Origin: Fulvimarina endophytica
Lineage (GTDB): Bacteria > Pseudomonadota > Alphaproteobacteria > Rhizobiales > Rhizobiaceae
Assembly (NCBI RefSeq): GCF_003403015.1
Contig: NZ_QURL01000005.1
Location: 372,001 to 436,000 of the forward strand
Length of the DNA stretch: 64,000 nucleotides
Direction: 5' to 3'
The notes beneath the pieces are model-generated. The model was given only the letters and a program-made list of their open reading frames with translations, searched no databases and was not told where the DNA came from. Below are positions 16,164 through 24,814 of the stretch, piece after piece; within the stretch, counting starts at the first letter, position 1; each line of letters starts with the position of its first letter. The position numbers were made by a program, and so were the translations under genes.

Positions 16164-17138
16164 ATGTCTACCGAGACGAAAGCCATTTCCGTAAACGAGA
16201 AGGTCGTTCCGCTCGTCCAGCAACTGATCGCCCGGGCGGGCGATCTGCGTTGCGAGGTGAAGCGCGGAGATGCCGGCGAAACCATCATCGACGCGGGCGC
16301 GTCTGCTCGCGGCTCGCTCGAGGCCGGACGCATCATCACCGAGATCTGCCTCGGAGGCCTCGGGAGCGTTCAGCTCGGCGCCGGCTCCTTTCTCGACCGC
16401 TGGCCGTTCACCCTCACCGTCGCGACCTCCCAACCGGTGCTGTCGTGCCTGGGCAGCCAGTATGCCGGCTGGCAGCTGACCCATGGCGAGGGCGAGACCG
16501 GCTATTTCTCCATGGGCTCCGGGCCCGGCCGAGCCCTTGCCGGGCTCGAAGAGCTCTACAAGGATATCGGCTACCGCGATCAGGCGGACGCCGCGGTCCT
16601 CGTCCTGGAAACCGATACGCCGCCGCCCGAACCCCTCGTGCGGAAGATCGCGCAATCCTGCGGCGTCGCGCCCGATCGCCTGACGCTGATCATCACGCCG
16701 ACGACCTCGCTCGCCGGTTCGGTCCAGATCGTCGGCAGGGTGGTCGAGGTCGCGCTTCACAAGGCGCACGTCCTGGAATTCGACCTGTCCCACATCGTCG
16801 AAGGCATCGGGACGGCCCCGCTGGCCCCGCCCCATCCGGACTTCATCACCGCGATGGGGCGCACGAACGACGCGGTGATCTATGGCGGCCGGATCGTGCT
16901 TCACGTGAACGGATCTGCGGCCAAGGCCCGCGAACTCGCCGAGAGACTGCCAAGTTCCACGGCGGACGATTACGGCAAGCCTTTCGCGGAGATCTTCCGG
17001 GAATACGACGGCGACTTCTACAAGATCGACCCGATGCTGTTCTCGCCGGCCGAGGTGCAGATCGTCTCGCTGGAGTCGGGCGAGACCTTCCACGGGGGCG
17101 GGATCGACCCCAAACTCATCGACGCCTCCTTCGGCTGA
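16164..17138 (+). CDS. mch: Methenyl-H4MPT cyclohydrolase (Mch)
   Basis: Mch hydrolyses methenyl-H4MPT to formyl-H4MPT, the substrate of Fhc. The 324 aa length is normal for the family. Recognisable segments include NEKVVPLVQQLIARAGDLRC, GGLGSVQLGAGSFL, YFSMGSGPGRALAG and the C-terminal YDGDFYKIDPMLFSPAEVQI. The ATG at 16164 follows an excellent GGGAGGAGGA ribosome binding site; a much longer in-frame reading upstream overlaps the ATP-grasp gene in a different frame and is rejected. It lies between two ATP-grasp genes. Confidence 0.96.
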   Translation: MSTETKAISVNEKVVPLVQQLIARAGDLRCEVKRGDAGETIIDAGASARGSLEAGRIITEICLGGLGSVQLGAGSFLDRWPFTLTVATSQPVLSCLGSQYAGWQLTHGEGETGYFSMGSGPGRALAGLEELYKDIGYRDQADAAVLVLETDTPPPEPLVRKIAQSCGVAPDRLTLIITPTTSLAGSVQIVGRVVEVALHKAHVLEFDLSHIVEGIGTAPLAPPHPDFITAMGRTNDAVIYGGRIVLHVNGSAAKARELAERLPSSTADDYGKPFAEIFREYDGDFYKIDPMLFSPAEVQIVSLESGETFHGGGIDPKLIDASFG

Positions 17139-17149
17139 TCCCACGATCC

Positions 17150-18085
17150 ATGGCCGCGTCGCCCCGCATCCTCATCGTCACCGCGAGCCTCGATCGTCAT
17201 GCCCGGCAACTGGGCACGGCGTTCGAGGCGCTCGGCGCCAAAGCGCACTTCGCCCGCCTGGCCGAAATCGGCTTCGATACGGGCACCCGGTCCGGCCTCG
17301 CCATCCCGGGCTTTGCGGACGACCTCCCGGACGCGGTCTGCGTGCGGACCGTCGACGGCGGGACGTTCGAGGCGGTGACGCGCCGGCTCGGCATCCTTCA
17401 CGCGCTGGCGCAGATCGGCGTTCCCGTCTCCAACAGCGCGCGGGCGATCGAAGCCTGCGTCGACAAGGCGGCGACCAGCTTCCGCCTCCACGCTCGCGGG
17501 CTTCCGAGCCCCCGCTCGATCTGCATCGAGAACCGGGCGGATGCCGTGGCCGCACTCGAGGCGGCGGGCCGGCCCATGGTGCTGAAGCCGCTCTTCGGAA
17601 GTCAGGGCAAGGGTCTGAAGCTGCTGCGCGAGCCCTCCGACCTGCCGCCCGATGACGAGATCGCGGGTCAGGTCTTCTATCTGCAAGAATTCGCCGGAAA
17701 GGCCATCGGCACCCGCTGGACCGATTATCGGATTCTCGTCTCGAACGATCGGGCGATCGCCGGCATGCGCCGCGAAGCCGCCAACTGGATCACCAATATC
17801 AAGCAGGGCGCGACGGCCCTGCCGATGGAAGCGGACGAGCGGATGAACGCGCTCGCGGTGGACGCCGCCCGAGCCGTCGGTGCCGATTTCTGCGGCGTCG
17901 ATCTTCTTCGCGATGGAGATGGCGCGATCCAGATCATCGAGGTCAATTCCATGCCGGCCTGGACCGGCCTGTCCCGGGTGACGCCCATCGACATCGCACT
18001 GGAGCGTGCGGGCGACCTTCTTGCGCAACTGGCGCGAACCGGGCCTTCCGAGATTGCCGGCAGCCTGCTGCCCCACGCCGTATGA
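17150..18085 (+). CDS. RimK-like ATP-grasp ligase of the H4MPT island (orf5-type)
   Basis: A 311 aa RimK-family ATP-grasp protein. The N-terminal domain ends near SNSARAIEACVDKAATS. The grasp domain shows PMVLKPLFGSQGKGLKLL (the RimK/LysX ATP loop), FYLQEFAGKAIGTRWTDYRI, and the metal site IIEVNSMPAWTGLSRV. RimK-like enzymes add glutamate or other amino acids to cofactors, for example in methanopterin and F420 synthesis in archaea. Position between mch and a CitG-like gene matches what I recall as orf5 of methylotroph clusters. The substrate is inference. It starts 11 bp after mch and its stop overlaps the next start (ATGA). Confidence 0.85.
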   Translation: MAASPRILIVTASLDRHARQLGTAFEALGAKAHFARLAEIGFDTGTRSGLAIPGFADDLPDAVCVRTVDGGTFEAVTRRLGILHALAQIGVPVSNSARAIEACVDKAATSFRLHARGLPSPRSICIENRADAVAALEAAGRPMVLKPLFGSQGKGLKLLREPSDLPPDDEIAGQVFYLQEFAGKAIGTRWTDYRILVSNDRAIAGMRREAANWITNIKQGATALPMEADERMNALAVDAARAVGADFCGVDLLRDGDGAIQIIEVNSMPAWTGLSRVTPIDIALERAGDLLAQLARTGPSEIAGSLLPHAV

Positions 18086-19041
18086 CGAGCGGCAGCGACA
18101 CCGTCCGCCCCGGACTGCATGACACGGGGCCCGAAGACGAGGCGCCATCGGGACGCGGGATCGAAGCGGCCTTTCTCGCCGCCTGCCGTGCCGAACTCGC
18201 CGCGATCAAGCCCGGCAATGTCCATGTCCATGCAGCCGGGCATCGCATGGACGCGCAGACCTTCGAGAAGGCAGCGCTCGCTGCGTCCCCGATCGTCGCG
18301 GACGCGGGGCTCGGGGTCGGCGAACGCGTTCTTGCCGCGACACGGGCCAGCGTCGCGGCTGCCGGATGCAATGCCAATCTGGGCATTCTCCTCCTTGCCG
18401 GACCGCTTGCCAGGGCCTTCGAGCGCGCGGGACCCTCACCCGGCGAGGTCGCGTTGCGCAGGGCGCTGGAAACGGTTCTCGCCGATCTCGACGCCGAGGA
18501 TGCGAGGTCCATCTTCGCGGCCATCGCCCATGCCTCGCCCGGCGGTCTCGGCGAGGCGGGAGAGGAAGACGTGCGCCGCGCTCCGCAGATCGGCGTCGTC
18601 GAAGCGATGGGGCTGGCCGCGGGCCGCGATCTGATCGCCAGGCAATACGTGAACGGCTACGCCGATCTCTTCGACACCGGCCTGAAGGCTGCAGCGAGGG
18701 CTCCGACCGCTCTTCGCGAGCATCCGGCCCTCGGCCTCGCCTTCGCGATCTACATCGCCTTCGCCGCGCGCTTTCCCGATTCGCATGTGAGCCGAAAGTT
18801 CGGGCTGCAGCGCGCCGAGGACGTTCACCGGCGTTTCAAGAATTTCGCACAGGTTTGCGAGAGCTGCCGCAATGGGGAAGAAATCGCCGCCAAGGCATTG
18901 ATATTGGATAGGGAATTGAAGAGCGAAGGGATCAATCCGGGGACCTGCGCGGACCTCACCGTCGCAACGCTCTTCATCCTCTACTTTCAAAGACCGGGTT
19001 TTTTCCCCGCTCCCTTGCGCGCGAGCCCCCCTGATGATTGA
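18082..19041 (+). CDS. CitG-like protein (triphosphoribosyl-dephospho-CoA synthase family) of the H4MPT island (orf7-type)
   Basis: A 319 aa member of the CitG/MdcB family, whose characterised members build the prosthetic group of citrate lyase or malonate decarboxylase from dephospho-CoA and ATP. Visible family blocks are ELAAIKPGNVHVHAAGH near residue 42, TRASVAAAGCNANLGILLLA near residue 92, and HASPGGLGEAGEEDVRRA near 150. Neither citrate lyase nor malonate decarboxylase genes are present. It is embedded between the RimK-like ligase (4-bp overlap) and fae, matching orf7 of methylotroph clusters as I remember it. A transferase role in assembling the H4MPT or methylofuran cofactor is plausible but unproven. 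Confidence 0.82.
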   Translation: MTSGSDTVRPGLHDTGPEDEAPSGRGIEAAFLAACRAELAAIKPGNVHVHAAGHRMDAQTFEKAALAASPIVADAGLGVGERVLAATRASVAAAGCNANLGILLLAGPLARAFERAGPSPGEVALRRALETVLADLDAEDARSIFAAIAHASPGGLGEAGEEDVRRAPQIGVVEAMGLAAGRDLIARQYVNGYADLFDTGLKAAARAPTALREHPALGLAFAIYIAFAARFPDSHVSRKFGLQRAEDVHRRFKNFAQVCESCRNGEEIAAKALILDRELKSEGINPGTCADLTVATLFILYFQRPGFFPAPLRASPPDD

Positions 19042-19278
19042 CTGCGCCCCGTCGAGGTCCATGTGACCGCGAAGCTATCCGGCCAACCGGTCTCGCTGTG
19101 GGACGCCGCCAACAAGGGTAGCCGTGAGGGCGGAACGCGAACGCGTCCGCCGACCGGGGAGATGGCGGCCTGACGGCTCGTTCGGGCTTTTCGGACGCGA
19201 TCTCGTGTCCCGGAAAGGGAAAATGACGAGGTGTCGTCGGAGTGATCCGATGGGACCAATCAACAGGAGGAATTGCTC
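19042..19278. other. Leader region upstream of fae
   Basis: A 237-bp gap between the CitG-like gene and fae with no coding candidate. Its length, against 4-11 bp gaps elsewhere in the run, suggests that fae has its own promoter and 5' UTR, as expected for a highly expressed gene. I could not pick out a clear -35/-10 pair. Confidence 0.45.
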
Positions 19279-19788
19279 ATGGCAACCATCAATAAGGTCA
19301 TGGTCGGCGAGTCGCTCGTCGGCGAAGGCAACGAAGTCGCCCATATCGATCTGATCATCGGCCCCCGCGGTTCGGCCGCCGAGTCGGCATTCTGCCACTC
19401 GCTGACGAACAACAAGGACGGTTTCACCACCCTCCTCGCGGTCGTCGCGCCGAACCTGCCCTGCAAGCCGAACACGGTGATGTTCAACAAGGTCACCATC
19501 AAGGGCGCCAAGCAGGCCGTCCAGATGTTCGGACCGGCTCAGACCGCCGTTGCTCGCGCCGTCGCCGACTCCGTCGAGAAGGGTATCATCCCGGCCGACG
19601 AAGCCGACGATCTCTACATCTGCGTTGGTGTCTTCATCCACTGGGAAGCCGAGGACGACGCCAAGATCCGCGAATACAACTACCAGGCGACGATGGAATC
19701 CATCGAGCGCGCCGTGAAGGGCACGCCGACCGCCCAGGAAGTCGTTTCCAAGAAGGGCTCCGCCGAGCATCCTTTCGCCGGAAGTTAG
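19279..19788 (+). CDS. fae: Formaldehyde-activating enzyme (Fae)
   Basis: Fae catalyses condensation of formaldehyde with H4MPT to methylene-H4MPT and is usually one of the most abundant proteins of methylotrophs. The 169 aa product starts [20 protein letters not shown], contains [20 protein letters not shown] with the catalytic His near residue 22, and ends in the typical [21 protein letters not shown] consensus AGGAGG ribosome binding site at 19265-19270, codon choice and a dedicated terminator fit high expression. It is the last gene of the H4MPT island. Confidence 0.97.
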   Translation: MATINKVMVGESLVGEGNEVAHIDLIIGPRGSAAESAFCHSLTNNKDGFTTLLAVVAPNLPCKPNTVMFNKVTIKGAKQAVQMFGPAQTAVARAVADSVEKGIIPADEADDLYICVGVFIHWEAEDDAKIREYNYQATMESIERAVKGTPTAQEVVSKKGSAEHPFAGS

Positions 19789-19910
19789 ACAAGAGACCAT
19801 CCCGGGGGAGAGGACGAATCGGCGATGTCCGGTGGACTCCTCCGGCGATTGGCCGCCAAATTCGGCTTTCAATAAGCCGCGCGCCTCTCTCGCGGGCGCT
19901 CAATCCAACG

Positions 19911-19936
19911 AAAAAGGAGCCGAAAGGCTCCTTTTT
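19911..19936 (+). terminator. Rho-independent terminator of fae
   Basis: A perfect 11-bp stem AAAAAGGAGCC/GGCTCCTTTTT closes on a GAAA tetraloop, giving an A-tract before and a T-tract after. It lies 122 bp beyond the fae stop and could also work on the opposite strand. Confidence 0.9.
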
Positions 19937-20502
19937 CACATTCGGAAGGGCTCTCGGCCGGAGGTTAAAGATCGGCGTTACTGGCACGCCTGCCGGTCCG
20001 ACCGGTCCGTCTTCCAGCTCGAACCGGCGGTCCGCCAAGTCAGCCGCATCCGATCCGCACTTCCAGCCCTCCTCGTTTGCCCGAAGGCGAACCGCCCGAC
20101 CCCTGCCTTGCGTTAAACGAGGCGCCTGTCCGGGCAGCTCTCCCCGCGGGCCCCATCGTGGTTACGTCGAAGAGCCGTGGTCGACGCGGTCCGCTCGTTC
20201 GATCGCGTGGCGCTTCTTAACCTTCGAAAATTACATTCCGTCCACGACGTCGTTCCGGAATTGCACTTCCGTTCAATCGACATTAAACAAAGAGACGGGC
20301 CGGGTTCCGCGAACGCGCGGGAGGTCGTTGCCGGTCATCGTGACACGTTTCCCCATTGCCAGACACATCCTCCTGTCGGCGCATCGGCGGTGTCCGCGAT
20401 GCCCGGTGGGCGGTTTCCGCGCTGCCGGTTCGCTCGTCGCGAGGGTGAAGCCTGCGATGACGGACCGGTATCGCGATCGGCAAGTTCAGGACAGCAGTGG
20501 CA
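19937..20502. other. 566-bp gene-free region before the efflux pair
   Basis: No coding frame here is convincing; the longest frames are shadows. A short AT-rich patch at about 20210-20290 (around CTTCGAAAATTACATT and GACATTAAACAAAG) could hold the emrAB promoter. No regulator gene such as a MarR or TetR lies beside the pump. Confidence 0.4.
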
Positions 20503-21531
20503 ATGAAATCTCTTCGACTCATCGGCATTCTGGTGCTCGTCGCCATCATCGGCGCGGGCCTCGTCGTCTATTGGGAATATGAACGCCTCTATCCCTCGAC
20601 GGACGATGCGCGGATCGCCGCCAACGTCATTACCATCAGCCCGCAGGTGGGCGGCCCGGTGGTCGAGGTTCTCGTTTCCGAAAACCAGCGCGTGACGCAA
20701 GGCGAAATCCTCTTTTCCATCGACCCCGCGCCTTACGAGGCGGCGCTCTCCGAAGCGCGCGCCAATCTCCAGACCGCGATCCAGTCGAGCGGCGCCTCCG
20801 ATGCGCAGGTCTCGGTCGCCAACGCCTCCATCAACCAGGCACAGGCAGCCCTCAACGACGCGGAATCGGAGCTTGCCCGCCAGCGCCAGCTCTTCGATCG
20901 CGGCGACATCGCACAGGCCGCCCTCGATCAGGCCCAGTCGAACCGGGATCAGGCGGCCGCCCAACTCGCAAGCGCCCAGGCCAACGCCCAGGCCGCGCTG
21001 GCGACCCGTGGACCGACGGACGCGGACCCGGCCGCCGTCCAGGCAGCCCAGGCGAAGGTGAACCTTGCCCAGCTCGATCTCGACCACACCCTCGTGCGCG
21101 CACCGGCGACCGGCTTCATCTCCAACCTGACCCTGCGACCGGGCGCGGTGGTCGGCGCCGATCAGAGCCTCTTTTCCCTCGTCGACGACAGCCGATGGTG
21201 GGTGGACGCGAACTTCAAGGAAACCGACCTGTCGCGAATCCGGCCCGGCCAGCCGGTCAACGTCTCGATCGACATGTATCCCAACGTGAACCTCAAGGGC
21301 ACGGTAGAGACCCTCAGCGCCGGCTCCGGCTCCTCGTTCTCGCTTCTCCCGGCCCAGAACGCGAGCGGCAACTACGTCAAGATCGTGCAGCGCTTTCCGG
21401 TGCGCATCGCGCTGGAAGAGAGGCCTGCCGATCCGGTTCACCAGCTGCGCGTGGGAGCGAGCGTCGAGGCCAGCGTCGATACCACCGACGGCGAGCGCGG
21501 CATCATCGAACGCATCGTCGGGCTGTTCTGA
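20503..21531 (+). CDS. HlyD/EmrA-type membrane fusion protein
   Basis: The periplasmic adaptor of a two- or three-part efflux pump. The 342 aa protein has one N-terminal membrane anchor (LIGILVLVAIIGAGLVVYW, residues about 6-24). Then comes the biotinyl-lipoyl half motif DDARIAANVITISPQVGGPV, an Ala/Gln-rich coiled-coil hairpin (about residues 95-190), the second lipoyl half ATGFISNLTLRPGAVVGADQ, and a beta-barrel part with NFKETDLSRIRPGQPVNVSI. An ATG at 20503 and a GTG at 20497 are both in frame behind AGGA; I prefer the ATG. The MFS partner starts 3 bp after the stop. Confidence 0.9.
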   Translation: MKSLRLIGILVLVAIIGAGLVVYWEYERLYPSTDDARIAANVITISPQVGGPVVEVLVSENQRVTQGEILFSIDPAPYEAALSEARANLQTAIQSSGASDAQVSVANASINQAQAALNDAESELARQRQLFDRGDIAQAALDQAQSNRDQAAAQLASAQANAQAALATRGPTDADPAAVQAAQAKVNLAQLDLDHTLVRAPATGFISNLTLRPGAVVGADQSLFSLVDDSRWWVDANFKETDLSRIRPGQPVNVSIDMYPNVNLKGTVETLSAGSGSSFSLLPAQNASGNYVKIVQRFPVRIALEERPADPVHQLRVGASVEASVDTTDGERGIIERIVGLF

Positions 21532-21534
21532 GCG

Positions 21535-23091
21535 ATGAGCGAGAACGCGGACACCGGCGCCCAATATTCCACCCGCCAACAGGCGGCGGCCGGCATCCAG
21601 TGGATCCTGGTGATCGCGGTGATCTCGACCGCGGTTCTGGAGGTTCTCGATTCGACGATCGTCAACATCGCGATCCCGCATATCGAATCGACCTTCGGCG
21701 CGACGGACGACCAGATCACCTGGATCCTGACGAGCTATATCGTTGCCTCGATCGTCGTCATGCCGCTCACCGGCTACTTCACGCGGCGCTTCGGGCGGCG
21801 AAAGGTCATCCTTTCGGCGATCGCCGGCTTCGCGGCCTTTTCAGGGCTTTGCGGCCTGTCCTGGAGCCTCGAGGTGATGGTCGCCTTCCGGATCGGCCAA
21901 GGCCTCTTCGGCGCCTTCCTCATTCCGCTCTCCCAATCGACGCTGTTCCAGGCCTTCCCGAAGGAGAAACGCGGGCAGGCGATGGCGCTGTTCGGCCTCG
22001 GCGTCGTCGTCGCGCCCGTGCTCGGGCCGACGGTAGGTGCCTATCTCACCGACACCTTCGTCTGGCGCATGGTGTTCTACGTGAACCTGCCGATCGCCGC
22101 CCTCGCCTTCCTGCTTCTTCTGGGCGAGATGCCGAAGGATCAGGGCCAGAAGGTCGAAACCGACTGGACCGGGCTGATCCTCATGGCGCTGATGGTCGGA
22201 GCGATCCAGTTCATCCTCGATACCGGCGAACAGCGCGACTGGTACGACTCCAAGCTGATCCAGGTGGCGACGGCGACAGCCATCCTCGCAGGCGGGATCT
22301 TCGTCGTGCGCGGCATCGGCAAGCGCGACAACATCGTCGACCTCAACCTGTTCGGCGATCGATCCTTCCTCGCCGCCAATCTCACGATCATGGGCTTCGG
22401 CATCGGCATGTTCGGCACCATCGCCATCCTGCCGACCTTCGTGCAGACGCTGCTCGGCTATCCCATTCTCGAGGCCGGCTACCTGTTCATTCCGCGCGGC
22501 ATCGCCTCTGGCTTCTCGATGGTGGTTACGGGCTCGCTGCTCGTCGGCCGGTTCGATCCCCGTCTTCTCGTCTCGACAGGCATTCTGCTGACGGCCGGCG
22601 GCAGCTTCATGTATGCCGATCTCAATCTCGATGCGAGCTTCTGGAACCTCGCCTGGCCGGGCGTCCTCTCGGGCCTCGGCCTCGGCCTCGTCTTCGTGCC
22701 GCTCTCCACCGTCGCCTTCGATCGGATCTCCAACGACAAGCAGGACGAGGCATCGGGGCTCTACGCTGTCACGCGCCAGTTCGGCTCGTCGATCGGCATT
22801 GCGGTGGTCTCGGCGCTTCTCGTCCAGCGCATGGCGTTCCACTACGCGGTTCTCGGCGAGAACATCACGCCCTTCTCGCAGGCTGCTAGGGATTATCTCA
22901 TTCCCTACGGCGTGCCGCTCGACAGCGCGGCGGGCGCCGAGATCCTCGCCGGCGAGTTGTCCCGGCAGGCGAGCCTGATGGCCTATATCGACGTCTTCAC
23001 CTTCATCGGCTGGTCCTCGCTCGTCACGCTGCCCCTTGTCTTTCTCATGCGCAAACCCCAGCGAGGCGGCGCGCCGACGGTGGCACACTGA
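21535..23091 (+). CDS. EmrB/QacA-family MFS multidrug exporter (DHA2, 14 TM)
   Basis: The inner-membrane transporter partner of the preceding EmrA-like protein. The 518 aa length and 14 or so hydrophobic segments fit the DHA2 drug:proton antiporter family. Motif D1-like LEVLDSTIVNIAIPHI lies in TM1, motif A-like GYFTRRFGRRKVIL in the TM2-3 loop, and the motif C equivalent VVAPVLGPTVGAYL in TM5. Substrate cannot be inferred. It is coupled to emrA by a 3-bp gap; no outer-membrane factor gene follows, so a TolC-type protein must come from elsewhere. Confidence 0.92.
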   Translation: MSENADTGAQYSTRQQAAAGIQWILVIAVISTAVLEVLDSTIVNIAIPHIESTFGATDDQITWILTSYIVASIVVMPLTGYFTRRFGRRKVILSAIAGFAAFSGLCGLSWSLEVMVAFRIGQGLFGAFLIPLSQSTLFQAFPKEKRGQAMALFGLGVVVAPVLGPTVGAYLTDTFVWRMVFYVNLPIAALAFLLLLGEMPKDQGQKVETDWTGLILMALMVGAIQFILDTGEQRDWYDSKLIQVATATAILAGGIFVVRGIGKRDNIVDLNLFGDRSFLAANLTIMGFGIGMFGTIAILPTFVQTLLGYPILEAGYLFIPRGIASGFSMVVTGSLLVGRFDPRLLVSTGILLTAGGSFMYADLNLDASFWNLAWPGVLSGLGLGLVFVPLSTVAFDRISNDKQDEASGLYAVTRQFGSSIGIAVVSALLVQRMAFHYAVLGENITPFSQAARDYLIPYGVPLDSAAGAEILAGELSRQASLMAYIDVFTFIGWSSLVTLPLVFLMRKPQRGGAPTVAH

Positions 23092-23159
23092 GGCATCGGA
23101 TCAAAGGGCTCTCGCTCCACACAGCACCCCTCGAAAAACCCACGCGAAACTCGAGCACC

Positions 23160-23195
23160 AAAAACGCCGGCTCCGACTGTCATGTCGGAACCGGC
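23160..23195 (-). terminator. Rho-independent terminator of murA
   Basis: On the minus strand a 12-bp stem with one mismatch (GCCGGTTCCGAC/GTCGGAGCCGGC) and a 6-base loop is followed by CG and five T. It sits about 40 bases after the murA stop, between the converging emrB-like gene and murA. Confidence 0.8.
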
Positions 23196-23235
23196 GCCGT
23201 AGAAACGTCTGGTCTGTTCGCGGCGGGGCGAGGGC

Positions 23236-24525
23236 TCAGCCCGCGATGCGCGTGATGTCTGCGCCGCAGCCCGTCAGCTTCTCTTCCAGCCGCTCGAAGC
23301 CGCGATCGAGATGGTAGACGCGGTTGACCTCCGTCTCACCCTCGGCGACGAGGCCGGCGATGACGAGCGAGACCGAAGCGCGAAGATCGGTCGCCATCAC
23401 GGGCGCGCCCTTCAGCACCGGAACGCCCTCCACCTTCGCCGTCTGGCCGGACAGGGAAATCCGCGCGCCCAGACGCGCGAGTTCCTGAACGTGCATGAAC
23501 CGGTTCTCGAAGATCGTCTCGGTAATGTGGGAGACGCCCTCCGCACGGGTCATCAGGCCCATGAACTGGGCCTGGAGATCGGTCGGAAATCCCGGATAGG
23601 GGTCGGTCATCACGTCGACGGGATGGATCCCGCCGCCGTTTCTCGAAACGCGCAGACCGCCCTCCACCGCCTCGATCTCGGCACCGGCCTGCCGCAGCGC
23701 GCCGAGGGCGTTGTCGAGAAGATGCGCGTCGGTATTGGTCAGGAGGACATTTCCGCCCGTCATGGCCACCGCCATGGCATAGGTGCCGGTCTCGATACGG
23801 TCCGGCAGCACCGAATGGCGCGTGCCGGAAAGCTGCGCGACGCCTTCGATGCGGATGGTCGGCGTGCCGGCACCCTCGATCTTCGCGCCCATGCTCTTCA
23901 GGCAATTGGCGAGGTCGACCACCTCCGGCTCGCGCGCGGCGTTCTCGAGAATGGTCTCGCCCTTGGCAAGCGTCGCCGCCATCATCAGCACATGGGTCGC
24001 GCCGACCGAGACCTTCGGAAAGACGAAGCGCGTGCCGACGAGACCGTCCTTGGCCTCCGCATTCGCATAGCCGGCATCGATCTCGATCGTCGCGCCGAGC
24101 GCCCTCAGCCCGTCGATGAAGAGATCCACCGGCCGCGTGCCGATGGCGCAGCCGCCCGGAAGCGAGACCTTCGCGCGGCCCATGCGGGCCAGAAGCGGGC
24201 CGATGACCCAGAAGCTCGCCCGCATCTTGGAAACGAGTTCGTAGGGCGCGACCGTATCGACGATGGTGCGCGCGCTGAAATGAATGGTGCGGCCGGTCGC
24301 AGCGTTCTGTCCGGCGCGCTTACCGGCGACCGTGTAGTCGACGCCGTGATTGCCGAGAATGCGGATCAGCTGCTCCACATCGGCGAGATGCGGCACGTTT
24401 TCGAGCGTTACCTGATCGTCGGTCAGAAGCGTCGCGATCATGAGCGGAAGCGCTGCGTTCTTGGCTCCCGAGATCGGGATCGTTCCGTTCAGCGCGTTGC
24501 CGCCACGAATGCGAATACGGTCCAT
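23236..24525 (-). CDS. murA: UDP-N-acetylglucosamine 1-carboxyvinyltransferase (MurA)
   Basis: MurA adds enolpyruvate from PEP to UDP-GlcNAc, the first committed step of peptidoglycan synthesis, in the cytoplasm. The 429 aa protein starts [20 protein letters not shown]. It has the [11 protein letters not shown] substrate loop and the catalytic Cys at residue 126 in [12 protein letters not shown], so it should be fosfomycin-sensitive. The C-terminal [11 protein letters not shown] segment is typical. The length is normal. It is separated from a small membrane-protein gene by about 120 bp. Confidence 0.97.
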   Translation of the reverse strand: MDRIRIRGGNALNGTIPISGAKNAALPLMIATLLTDDQVTLENVPHLADVEQLIRILGNHGVDYTVAGKRAGQNAATGRTIHFSARTIVDTVAPYELVSKMRASFWVIGPLLARMGRAKVSLPGGCAIGTRPVDLFIDGLRALGATIEIDAGYANAEAKDGLVGTRFVFPKVSVGATHVLMMAATLAKGETILENAAREPEVVDLANCLKSMGAKIEGAGTPTIRIEGVAQLSGTRHSVLPDRIETGTYAMAVAMTGGNVLLTNTDAHLLDNALGALRQAGAEIEAVEGGLRVSRNGGGIHPVDVMTDPYPGFPTDLQAQFMGLMTRAEGVSHITETIFENRFMHVQELARLGARISLSGQTAKVEGVPVLKGAPVMATDLRASVSLVIAGLVAEGETEVNRVYHLDRGFERLEEKLTGCGADITRIAG

Positions 24526-24648
24526 GAAGAAGAGTGCTCGTCGGTTCGAATGATGAAGTCGGGGGTTCCTACACCAGAGCCGGATGCTTCACAAACTTTA
24601 CGTTCCGGCCGCGCGATGGCGCTCCGCCGCCTCTCCGGCACCCGCTCG

Positions 24649-24804
24649 TCACGGCCGCAGCAGGACGACGACGCTGAAGACCACGATGCCGGCGAAGGCG
24701 ATCTTCCAGAAATCGCTTCGTCGCCGCAGTCCCGGCAAACCGAGAGGACGGATGAGATGAAGCCCCATGAGGAGGATGAAGAGAAGCGAGAAGAGCTTGC
24801 CCAA
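24649..24804 (-). CDS. Small two-helix membrane protein (51 aa) downstream of folC
   Basis: Too short for standard ORF cut-offs. From a TTG at 24804 the frame reads a 51 aa protein with two hydrophobic helices, KLFSLLFILLMGLHLI and KIAFAGIVVFSVVVLL, joined by a basic loop (GLPGLRRRSDFW). A GGACGG-type ribosome binding site lies upstream. The gene starts 10 bp after the folC stop. I recall similar tiny membrane proteins in this neighbourhood in other Hyphomicrobiales but know no function. An internal ATG two-thirds through helix 1 is a less likely start. Confidence 0.6.
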   Translation of the reverse strand: MGKLFSLLFILLMGLHLIRPLGLPGLRRRSDFWKIAFAGIVVFSVVVLLRP

Positions 24805-24814
24805 CCGGCCGTCC

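Noticed and set aside
14342..16339. 665-codon minus-strand frame opposite mtdB and the ATP-grasp gene
   Set aside because: Antisense to two well-supported genes; no recognisable motifs and typical high-GC shadow composition.
20211..20280. CtrA-type TTAA-N7-TTAA site
   Set aside because: TTAACC occurs but the second half-site is not at the right spacing.
24541..24580. tRNA-like GGTTCGAAT stretch upstream of murA
   Set aside because: The T-loop-like string has no matching acceptor, D or anticodon arms around it.
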